Below, piece after piece: positions 48,661-59,400 of a DNA stretch of 64,000 bases (position 1 is its first letter; the number at the start of each line of letters is the position of its first letter). The notes below the pieces were generated by a model, which was given only the letters and a program-made list of their open reading frames with translations, searched no databases and was not told the DNA's origin. Location of the stretch: positions 1,235,501 to 1,299,500 of the forward strand of contig VIIQ02000001.1 of assembly GCA_007449985.2 (NCBI GenBank), in the 5' to 3' direction. Position numbers and translations under genes: made by a program. This stretch comes from Desmodesmus armatus (Eukaryota; Chlorophyta; Chlorophyceae; Sphaeropleales; Scenedesmaceae).

Positions 48661-50051
48661 ATGTTGCTCAAGCAAGCCACCTGTCGTGTTGGTAGCATCA
48701 AGCTCTGTAATGCTGTTGCAGTAGGTATGTCAGATGCTTCTGGAAGCCCTGCCAGTCTGTCACAGCTCAAACCTCTCATCCAGTCACTTGTGGCAGCAGC
48801 AGCAGCGGCGCTATGAACATGCGCCTCACGTCGCATGTCTCTCCAAATGCCCTGATCTACTGCAGGCACCCCCCTCTCAGCACACTTCCGCATCCGGCAA
48901 CAGCCCAGCAGTCTCCCTGCAGCTGCATGCGTGGCGCAGCCACAGCCACAGCACCAGCAGCAGCTGTCAGGACAACGGCAATTCAGCAGGCTGGTGCCGC
49001 ATGCAGAGCCAGAGACACAGGGAGAACGCGAAGTGGTGTATAACAAGGAGTTTGGGTACTCCAGGAAGGATGTCCTAATCATCATTGTTGGCCTCATCGG
49101 TCTGGGTGTAGTGATGTATGAGGGGCTGCAGGTGGGTATTCATGACTCTCAACACAACTGGCAGTTCTTTGGTGAAGTGTTGAGGCAGACTGGGGCGCAA
49201 GTGCGTGGGTGTAGTGAGCTTACTTTGTTCAAAGGCTTGGATGCAGTGATGCAGTGATTATCAGTGAGCCCCCCTGGCCAAAAAGGCATCAATGGATTGG
49301 GACCCTGTGCAGCTGTTTTGTTGTGCCGCCTTGCTGCTCCCGCTGCATGCACCCTCTACCCCTGTACTATGTGAGTCATTTGAATCATTAGGTACCCAAC
49401 AACGCTTTTGTTGCTGCAGGCGACTGGCATGGATGCAGGCATGGCAGGCAACTTTGTTCAGGCCACCATCTTCCTGGGCATCTGTGTAGGCTGGGTGTCT
49501 ACCTACCTGTGGCGTGTTGCAAACAAGGTGGGGGCATGTGCAGAACAGGTTGCGGTGTGATACAGTTGGAGGGGCTGTCTACACCTGGCACAGCACAGCA
49601 GGGAATTTGCAGCAGGACAGGATGTAGTGAGTTGTAGCGCAGTCAGACTCAGACTCAGTGCAGTCAGAGAGCCTCGCTCAATTGTTGCATCAGGCGACCA
49701 GACACGTTGAGTGGGAGCAGGCGCTTGCCGACACCACCATGGAACAGGCGTTGCCCTCACCTGCTGTTGCTGCAGCGTTGTACGGTTTGACCGTTGTGGT
49801 TGCACATGTAAGCTCACTCTGCTGCGGATGTGTTGTGCCGTGCCGTGCTGTGTGTGCCTCAACAGAAAATGACATATGCCAGGCAGCTGGAGATGTATGA
49901 GTCAGCTGTCATGCAGAAGCGGTTGGAGGAGATGACTGAAGCAGAGCTGCAGCACCTGATGACTGAGGTTGAGTCAGACAAGGCCCGGCTGGCAGCACAG
50001 AAGGAGGCACTGCAGAGGCAGCAGCGGCAGCAGCAGAGCACACCACCGTGA
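48661..50051 (+). CDS. DUF3007 thylakoid/plastid membrane protein
   Basis: Matches the DUF3007 family shared by cyanobacteria and plastids; function not established. Four phase-consistent exons, 48661-48724, 48866-49131, 49420-49527 and 49866-50051, encode 207 residues. The N-terminus (MLLKQATCRVGSIKLCNAVA then FRIRQQPSSLPAACV) is a plausible plastid transit peptide. Two membrane helices follow: DVLIIIVGLIGLGVVMYEGL and FVQATIFLGICVGWVSTYLW, linked by the conserved GMDAGMAGN. After RVANKKMTYARQLEMYESAV comes a charged helix (LEEMTEAELQHLMTEVE) ending in a Gln-rich tail. The start at 48661 was chosen because its donor GTAG/GTATGT gives the phase needed by the next exon. Confidence 0.9.
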
Positions 50052-50766
50052 AGGGTGTGGCATGTAGGTTTTGTGCTGGGACTGTAGGGTGGCAGCAGCA
50101 GCAGGGATTCAAGGGTGGCAGCAGGAACAGCAGCAGGAACAGCGAAGGATACGCCATGAAGAGGAGGGGAGGGGGTGTTGGGGCCAACATCAGCCTTTGG
50201 TTGGCCTGCTGCTTTCTTGAGGGGTTAAAAGGGCACTGCCAGTCACAGCTGCTGGCTTCGTCCATCGTCCAGTGGTTGGTGATGTGTAAGAGATGTATGC
50301 AGGCTTGGTGTGTCTGTCGGGGCTGGTTGTGCACAGAACCTACGGGTGCGAGGGAACAGTAGTTGTGGCCTTCGTCTCAAAGACAAAATTGGAGAGCGAA
50401 AATGGTTTGATTCCTGAGGAGGACCTGTCTCTGGTGGGCACCAATCAAACAACTGTTTGCACCACGGTGTCGTGACTTGGACGTGTTTGTGCAAGGTCTC
50501 ACTTGTGAGGCGTGACTGAGTGAGGTATAACACCAGACTTCAGGGTTCAGGGCCAGTTGTGGTAACAAGGGCTGACAGGTACGCGACGAATTCACAGACT
50601 CACACTCATACGATCTCGCAATCACAACGGCTACTCGGCACCTCACCACTGTGTTCCAAGCCAGCCGACCTCATCGACACCCGACATCCGTCCTGCTCAC
50701 GGTTTCCCAGATCCTTCCAAGTCAATCAAGCATGTAGTTGGTTATAAGTGGAAGTGTGCGTTGCAG
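50052..50766. other. 3' UTR of the DUF3007 gene and intergenic sequence
   Basis: About 700 bases with a TGTAA at 50285-50289. No separate gene is convincing, though an upstream exon of the Ser/Ala-rich gene may lie near its right end. Confidence 0.45.
50285..50289 (+). terminator. Putative poly(A) signal TGTAA for the DUF3007 gene
   Basis: TGTAA about 235 bases after the stop codon at 50051, a typical chlorophyte 3' UTR distance. Confidence 0.55.
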
Positions 50767-53700
50767 GGCATGTCCACCCACGCTCCGAGGAGTTCCAAGG
50801 TTTTTCGGTTTGGCCAGTCGGAGCAGTGGTGCAGCTTTACAGTTGGCGCCACCACTCAGGGTGCTCAAGCAATACTACACCGTGCACAAGCAGCTGCGCA
50901 TATGTGGATTTACCGCTGCTTTGTCACTGCGATCTGTCGGAACAGCAGTGCCTCTCCCTGGCTACAGATTGTCTAGGCACTGTGCCTCAGTTCTTTGTCA
51001 ACCTCTCTCAACCACATGTGCTGCAGCAGCTGTGTTCCGAACTGGTGTGCATACCCATTCGAGCTTGTTGTAACTGTTGTGTTGCTGCTGCAGGTTTGAA
51101 CAGGGTGAACTGTTTGGCTGTATATGCCCGCCAGCACCCCCACAGGCGCAACAACGGCGAGCAGGCAGCCAAAGTACGTGTGATGTGTGTTTCTGTGCAG
51201 CAGCATGGTCTGGCATCAAAATGCACATCTGAACCAAACAGCGCTCCAGCAGCTGTACTCCCGTAGTATGGAGGATAGCAGTCATATTGCTTGAAAACAG
51301 CAAGGGCTTGCTGCGCTGTGTGTTAGCACAGAGAGTACTTGTGTAGCTAGCATACTATGAACATGCAAGTCACGTGTGTGTGTTTGGGGGGGGGGGGGGT
51401 CTGCATAAATCTAAAGAGGGTTTGGTCGTCGCCACAGTGACGTTACTGCCTAACCTCTCGAGCAGCAGAGTAAGCTTGCATCATCAACACCCACACCCAC
51501 TCCTTGCACTGGCCAACCACACTCCTTCACGTGTTGAGCCACACCCTCACACCCCACCTGCTCTTCCTTCCCACAGGTCTCGCGCGCTGCATCCCTCACC
51601 CACTCGAGCGACACTCAGTGGAACAGCATCACCCAGCCCCGCCCCAACAATGTGGACCACAACAGCAGCAACAGCAGCAGCCATGGCAGCAGCACCGTCA
51701 GCAGCAGTTGTGCCCACACCGGGACTCCCAGCACCAGCCTGGCCCAGTTGCGGTTCCTGACAGCCGAGCAGATCGCAGTATGCCTTGACAGGACCCGCAG
51801 CTTTGTGAAGCTTGAGGTCCGCAAGAATGCAGAGTTTGACTTTACGACAGTTGCCCACTTTGGAGACAGGCACGGTTTGCTGCTGCCAAAGTACCTGAAG
51901 TACCAGTTTGAGGCTTACACCACGCAGGATGAGGAGCAGCAGGAGGCAGAGGAGGCCTTCTACAGCTGGTAAGCACGTAGAGTCCTGCATGTTGGGTGGG
52001 GACACGGGGGGTGGGGGCGGGGAGGGGGGGGTTCGGGGGATGTGTATGGCACCAGCTAGGGGGCAGCAAAGAGAGCCTATACCACACAGGATGAGCAGCA
52101 GCAAGAGGCAGACGACGCCTACTACGAGCTGGTAAGCACGTCGAGTACTAAATGTTTGGTGGGGACAGGGGGGGGTTGAAGGTGTTAGCAAGGGGCGACG
52201 AGGAGGGTCCAGGTAGCAGAGGATTGGATGTAGTGCAGGGTCACTGCACAGTGTAGGTATGGTGTCAGCGGGGTTCTGGCTGTACCCTACTGTCACCTGG
52301 CCCTGGGTGCCTATACCTGCCAGCCTGTGCAGTGCACCTTGATCGGGTGATTGTAGTCAACAACACTGTCTGGTCCACGTTCTTGGTTCTGTGCTGTTGC
52401 GGATTGGTGTGTTTGTGTGTAGTCATTTGGCCGGCTGTCTTGTGCAGTTGCCTGTGTGGCTTGGCTGGTGCGGCTTTGCGGTTGGTTTGTTTTTTTCTCT
52501 TATTGGGTCTCAGGCTTGTTGGGTTGGGGGGAAAGGCCTAGGCCTGACACAGCTTGGTGTAGAAATGCATGCAATGCTGTGTCAATCCTAGCAGAGTCGG
52601 ATCAGCCTGAGCCCCACAGTAAGGTTGTGAGGGTTGCAGTGGTTGGAGCAGTTGAAGCAGTTGGAGCAGTTGGAGAAGTCCTGTGGTAGCAATTGTGGCA
52701 GCAAGCCGTGGCAATTGCAGCAGGTGTGTCGGGTTTGAGCCCGCATGTGTGTACAACACACTGTGAAGGGCCAGGTTCAGGTCAATGTGCTGACAGAGTC
52801 ATGCACTTGAAAGGATGTGCCGCCCAAAAGTGGTGTGCGTCGTCCAAAACAACTCGGTAACAATCCTCGCGCTACATGGATACTGCCGTTGATGCGGGTG
52901 CATTGTGAGCTTGCAGTGTGCGCTGTATGTGGTGAATGCTCATACCTGTGCTGATGCAAGCGCTTGCGCGCACACACGGCTGTTCCAAGACATACACACC
53001 AGAGATGCTCGCCCACCAAACCCGCCCCCAACGCCCGTGCCCGTCTGTCTCTGTTGTGTCGTTCAGGCGGCCACTGCAGCACAAAGCCCGCAACACTGCA
53101 GCAACAGTGCTGTGCAGCGCCAGAGTCTCGTCTCCAGCAGCGCACACCAACAGCAGCAGCAGCAGCCAAAGCAGCATATTGGAGGCGCAGACACTGCACC
53201 AACAGCCTTCGAGGCTATCAGTGTCAGCATTGCCAGCACCCCCATGCGCAGCAGCAGCATTACCCCGCCAGTCAGCAGCAGCAGCAAGGGCGATACAGCT
53301 GCAGCCACAGCACCCAACGCATCTGCCGGCGCAGCAGCAAGCATCGCGCCCGCCGGTGGAGCGCTGTTTGCTGCCGCACGCAAGGCAGCCGCCACCACAG
53401 CAGGCGCCATTGCTGCAGCAGCATCAGCAAGCGAGTCAGCAGCAATGGCACAGATCATCTCCGCCAGTGGCAGTGTGGGTGGCTCTGCCGTGCAGTCCCA
53501 GGGCGAGTGGATCATGTCTGCGGGCGCGACAGCTTTCATGCAGCACCAGGCCAGCAGCAGCAACACCGGAAGCAGCGGCGGTGCCGGCGGTCCCGCTTTG
53601 CTGGGTGCAGATGTCGCTCCGATGACAGCAGGGGCGATGGCTTTCCTCGGCAGCAGCAGCAAGTGCAGCAGCAGCAGTAACTCCGCCAACAGCAGCAGCA

Positions 53701-53822
53701 GTAACTGCGACAACAGCAGCAGCATCAGTGCTGGCGGCCCTGCGCTGCTGGCCCAGCACGGTGCAGACGGCAGTGTGATGACGGCAGGCGGGTATGCATT
53801 CCTGCGCGGCAACAGCAGCTGA
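50767..53822 (+). CDS. Ser/Ala/Gln-rich protein with repeated M(S/T)AGxxAF motif, unknown function
   Basis: Not recognised. Two exons are well supported: 51577-51968 and the terminal exon 53067-53822. The first contains a compact charged region: FLTAEQIAVCLDRTRSFVKL, EVRKNAEFDFTTVAHFGDRH and LLLPKYLKYQFEAYTTQ. The last is Ser/Ala/Gln-rich with WIMSAGATAFMQ, APMTAGAMAFLGSS and SVMTAGGYAFLRGN spaced along it and the stop just after the third. Further exon-like segments lie upstream (about 50767-50880 and 51094-51170), but the reading frame there, and in the first half of exon 51577-51968, is ambiguous. The end of exon 51577-51968 appears to lack one base compared with its own intronic copy, so its donor phase (2) disagrees with the last exon (0). 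Confidence 0.5.
52075..52150 (+). repeat. Copy of an exon end plus donor site in the next intron
   Basis: The end of exon 51577-51968 and its donor (51913-51985) is repeated at 52075-52150, diverged by roughly 15%, with an intact CTG/GTAAGC donor. The copy ends TACGAGCTG where the exon has TACAGCTG, so the copy keeps the phase needed by the final exon and the exon does not. Confidence 0.85.
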
Positions 53823-55020
53823 TGTTATGTCTCCTTCAGGTAGTTCGTGTCCATCTCAGTGGGTATCTCTGGCTTGCAGCAGTATCTAATGGCAGTGTGA
53901 AGTATGGAATGAGCTGCAGTGCCTTCGCTGCCAACAAGAACGGTGTTTGGAACAAGCTTTATCTGCTTATTTGCTCAGCTTGTCCTCTTCTGTAGAGGTT
54001 TGAGGGCCATCGGAGGCATCTTCCAGCATTGCATGTGGGTTTGGGCGTGTTGTGGTTCTTGCGCTGGGTATATGGGCCTGTTCTGCATGCGTTCACTTTG
54101 GTTGCCATCTCTCTTGTGGTGCTCTGTGGTTACTGCTGGCTGCAGCGTTCTCTTGCATGTCTGGGCCCTACTGCATCGCAGCGTGCCTGTGCTCCCGGTG
54201 CCACTGCGCGGGGTTTATGTGGGGTTCTGCCGGACTGTCCGGCATGTGTGTGCTTTCTGTTGCATGCTCTTCTGTCCCTTCATGGGCTCTCTGAGGGCCT
54301 CAGCAGTGTTTATCCTATCTGAAATGCATGACTGTTGCCGGTAGGGGGTCTCCGGACAAATCGTGTGCGGTATCAAATGGTATAGTGCCTAGTTGCATAC
54401 CAACAGCCCTGCCGACAATGAGAATGGGCAGGCAGGGTGGTGCATTCCTTCTGGCAAGTGTTGGGCCAGGTCGGGCTGGCTTGATGCATGTCTTGATTTG
54501 TCATGGTAACATGTCATTGCAGCGAACTGGTTGGCCGGGCACAGGCAGGAGTCAGGGCATCTCTGCACATCCCGATATCTTTGGCGTTGAGTGATTCTCA
54601 CTACAACAGGCGGCGCTTGAGTCAAATACATCATGTTACACACCCCAGCAACTGTCCCCGCTGTGTCAAACCCAAAAAAGGCTCTGTCTCAGGCCTTCAA
54701 AATGCACACTTGTGTGCTTGCACCCTCACGCCACAGCAGTACTCTCAGCAACTCAGGCCGTACAGGCAAGGCGATAGATCACAAAGCTTCAGCAAGTCAA
54801 AACGGCACAAAAAGGACAGGCGCCCAGACACAGCACAAAGCACAGCAACTCACCCAGAAGCCCTGTGCTCAGCTTTGTAGATTGACACATGCGTGCCAGA
54901 CATAAACAACCAATGGGCACCGGCCATATACAGCAACACTCCAGGCAGCAATCGCCTCTCTTCCACCCTGTATATCACATATCAGACAGCAGTGCTGTAC
55001 ATCACTGCTGCTGGTGGCAA

Positions 55021-55106
<86 letters not shown>

Positions 55107-56479
55107 CGGCAGTCAAGGGAGCTCCCTGTGCTTACAGCACTGCACCTGATGTGCCAGTGTAGGATACAACAAGGGCCCAGACAGGTACTATCATCATCAT
55201 CATTACACGTGTTTCCGGCCAGGTTCATTGTGCATGCAGCAAGCTGCAAGCAGCAAATCGACCTTGGTGCAAGACAAGCAAGACACCACCAGGCGACCAG
55301 TGACCTAGGACACTAGAAAGCCTGTGCCAGTTACGGCCACAACGCAGGCATACAAAGGGCATAAAAGCAGCAGCGCTGAAACGGGCTGCTGACGACCACC
55401 CCAAACATGCTGCTGTGTGGTTTCAAAACCAAACTACTGTAGTGGTATTCCCAAGGACCTGTGGTCAGCAAGTCGCTCGAGTGCCCCAAGCAAGCACTAG
55501 GCGTAGCTGGGTGAGCAGAGCTCTGCAACCCACAACAGTAGCTGTTCGCCAGGTCACCACTTCAGCTGCTGTGCAACCACATATTGAAAACCGCCCCAGA
55601 AAACCATCCATGTGGCATCCATATGTCCGTGTTGTGGGATAGGGCGGGTGATCCTGTGAGCTGTGTGGCAGACAGCTCGATCCAAGCCACAGCACTCTCA
55701 TGCACTACTGCTGCTGCTGCTCCCTGACTGTCCACGCAGCTAGGCTGCTCCTTCTCGCCACCTGACGTGGGAACCTTCAAAGATACCTTGCCACGGCATC
55801 ACACCACACCAGATAGCCGCTGCATGTAGACGCTGCTGCCACGGGGCGTTATCCGCGACAGGTCCCCCGAGCATGCTGCCTTTGCCGCATGGACGGACTC
55901 TCCGGCTTGGGGAAGGGCCACATCGAATATGACTTGCTCTAATTAGCCATCGGCTAGCTCCAGAGGCGAGGCTCAAGCGCAAAGCGCTGGCTGCTCCATC
56001 ACTGCATCGCTGATGTTTCCAGGACCACCACGAGGAGGTTGCAAGTCCCTAGTCCCAGGTACTAGACACTTCACAACTCTACACCACACGCGCATGTCAC
56101 ACATTGATTCCCTGCAGCAGTAGCTGCTCTGAGTACAGCCGTAGCAAGCTGATAGCCACACCTTCTGCCAAACACCAACCTCAAGCACACACAACTCTTA
56201 TTCTGCCTAGGCCCCCTGACACCAGTGCTGGGCCTCCATTCATTCCCGCACAACCATCTGTGGCCACAACATGTAGCCAGGTTGGCACACTCTCCCACCA
56301 CACACACACAGGACCATCTGCCACACTACAACCTGCCCTCATAACACATGCACCCTCAACACAAGCATGACCCGCCGCAACTCCCTCACTCAGTCTTCCA
56401 AGCACTCACAAGCTCTCGAAGTGAACGTGCCAAACACACACACCTTCCAGCTTCCCAACCCCTGCTGCTGCCCTCCCGC
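53823..56479. other. Gene-free stretch with microsatellites
   Basis: About 2.65 kb between the Ser/Ala-rich gene (+) and the GST-like gene (-), whose 3' ends converge. It holds a long CA repeat and a short (ATC)n run near 55190. ORFs are short or repeat-driven and none looks coding. TTACA (minus-strand TGTAA) occurs at 55203-55207, 1.27 kb past the GST-like stop. Confidence 0.5.
55022..55105. repeat. (CA)n microsatellite
   Basis: About 41 uninterrupted CA units; GT on the minus strand. Confidence 0.97.
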
Positions 56480-59400
56480 TCAGTACACCTGAGCCAGCAC
56501 TGCATCACATGCTGCCCTGAACTGCACTGTGGCAGCTGCTGACATGTCACGAGGGGCGCTGGCACGGTTGCGGAAGAAAGCCAGTGCTGCAGCTGAGACT
56601 GCAGCAGCCTCCGGCTCCTCTGGCTTGGGCCCAGCATCACCTGTATAAACACGCAAGCAACATGGACGTGAGTGAGCATTGTGATCCAAGTCAAGCAGTT
56701 TGATCGTTTGGAGACAGCTGTGGTGACTGCATGATGCAGCTGAGACTGCAGCAGCCTCTGGCTCCTCTGGCTTGGGCCCAGCATCACCTGCATCATGCAG
56801 AAACATGCACAGCGGCACAGTGGCAATGCAATTGACTGTCAGAAAAGACTGCATCTGACTGCAGACTCAAGCTCAAGGGCAGACGCAACATCGCAGTCTT
56901 ACTGCCCTCGCAGGGTCAACAAGATGCATGCGAGTCAGTTGTTGGGCTGTGCAAAATAGGCTGCATGGCTGGCATGATATGATCCCAGCACACACTGTGA
57001 CAGCTGCAGACAGCACCAGCACCACCAGCAGCAGCAGTAGGCCTACCTGTCAGCAGCATGCCGCACAGCCTGTCGAGGGCGTACACCTCCACAGCATGGC
57101 GCACAGCAGCTGAGATCTGCGGGGGTTGCCGTTGACCGCCATGTAGGTGTTGCCGTATGTGCTTTTGCCAGGCCGGGCAAGGCCACTCTTCTGCGGGTGT
57201 GTGAAAAGACATGGAGTTTGAAACGGTCAGCGTGTGGAAAGCTTGCAGATGCTGTAGGGTGTTGCATGGAGGTGCGTGCGTCAGATGCTGGGCTGTCATG
57301 AGCAAACATGCCTTACGATTTTGAGGTTTTGTCAAAGTCCCACTGGAAGCTAGCTGGCTGTAGCAGGCTGCTGCTGTCTGTGACGCTGACTGCTGCACTT
57401 TGCCATGGATGCAGCAGCGCCTGTTGTGACCACCTCTCTCCTGGCCCAAAGGTGGTGCAAGAGGTTTGCGGCCTTCGCCCTACCGCTGCGCACACTGCAC
57501 TGGTGCCTGCGCGTTTTGTCGCTTTTGTCAGTCCTGGTGTATGCACAGTTCATCGCCGGTTTGTTGCAGCACACGCACATGCAGGATGTCGTCCACGATA
57601 GCACGCCATCTACTCACTGTCCTGGTGTCTGCACGAATAATTGTAGCTCTTTCAGGGCAGACAAAATCGTAGTCCAGTGGCTTGGGAGCTTGGGTAAGGA
57701 CAGCAACAGCTGCTGCGTGAAGCTCAAGACCCCCATATGGCCAGCGTGCCCCCCTCCCTCTCCATGCCCTGACCCACCTCCCAGTGCGTACATCATGGCC
57801 CCTGAAATGCCCTCCGGGTACGAGAAAGGAAAGAAAAGGAAAAAGAAAGCAGCACAACGCACCTGCAGGATGTCGTCCACGATAGCAACCTTGTTCTTCT
57901 GAATCTTCACGGCCGCCTCCGCAGCAGCCTGTGCAGCAGCAGCCTCCTCTGGTGTGGCATCAGGGTCGCGCTTTGGAGCCACAAACACGAGCGCATCAAC
58001 ACCGTCAGCGTAAGACTGTGTCACGGCCTGAGTGCAGGCGGCCTGCAGCTGCTCGACGGCGGCGGGGCTGAGCTCGGAGAGGGTGCCACACTCTGACCAC
58101 CTGTGGGACAGAGCGCCACAGCACAAGCAACAGCAGCACACACAGGTCGGCTATGTTTCGCGTCCACACCGTCAGCATAGGACTGCGTCACGGCCTGAGT
58201 GCAGGCGGCCTGCAGCTGCTCGACGGCCGCAGGGCTGACCGCAGAGAGGGTGCCACACTCTGACCACCTGAGGGACAGAGCGCCAGAAGTAGCACACAGC
58301 AGCACAGGTTGAGAGCTTGCTTCCAAGCTTGTGTCGAAGACATTTGACACCAAGGTGTATGCATCAACAGTCAGTGCGAGTTGTTGGCCCCCCAGTGGCT
58401 GCATTTCCACACTGGAAGTCTAAGCACTTGTGGAGAAGAGTACGCAAGGCAGCGATGTATATCAAAAAACTGCTTACTTGACAGGAGGGCAGTTGGGTGT
58501 GTATGCGTCACTGTCAACAAGCGTCACTGTGCTGCAGGCAGTCGCCCCAGGCGAAAGCAGACACAGGGCACACGCACACACATGATACTGTATGTACATG
58601 CTTGATGCAACTCATAAGCAACTCAAATGCAATGCAAATGCGACTGAAATGCAACTCAAACACACCTTGACCTGAGGAAGGTTGCAGCCACAGCGCCGAA
58701 AGCTGCTGCAATGGATGTGTTTGGCTTGGCCCCTGCAACCACCCAGCACAATGACACGCATGACTGTCAGCACACACTGCAACCAGTTGGCAGCCACAAC
58801 TTCATAGGTGACTGTCGTTACCATCATCTGATAAGCCACTGATGCTGCATTGCAGCAAAGCACCACCCTGCTGTCGGTAAACTGCCAAGCCCCAGTTTAC
58901 ACCAGACATCAAGATCTTTCCAACATGGTACCCTGCCAAGAACCTGAGGAGGGCCTCGGGTATTCTTTGCCACACGATTATCACAGCCGCTCACCTGGGC
59001 TGCGGGGCAGGAGAGCCTTCATGATGCGCACCACCTGCTGCTGACAACCTCTATCAGCTTGCGCACTTCACCCACTCGGGTAGACTTGCGAGATGCTCAC
59101 ACTTACCCCCTAAAAGCCTACAACGCAGGCGCCATCCACACATAGGCTGCTTTACATCCCGTAAGCCTGTCCCCATTTACCCCACAGCAACGGCTCCGCA
59201 GCTCGGACATTAGACAGTCTCAACCATTATCCAGCGAGGGGGAGGGAGGGGAAGAACAGGGCTGAAGGGAGGGGGGAGGGAGGAGGGAGGGAGGGTGGGG
59301 GCTGTATGGAGGGCGGAGGGTGGGGGCTGAGGGAGGGAGGGTAGGGGTGGTGTGCCCAGTCTCACCTGGGCTGCCCAGCAGCAGAGCCTTCATGATGCGC

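Noticed and set aside
52936..53680. Alternative frames of the last Ser/Ala-rich exon (Gln/Pro-rich and Arg/Gln-rich)
   Set aside because: Shadows of CAG-rich DNA; the frame ending at 53822 has the repeated MTAG motifs and fits the acceptor phase.
54893..55316. ORFs with His-Thr or Val-Cys runs
   Set aside because: Products of the (CA)n microsatellite.
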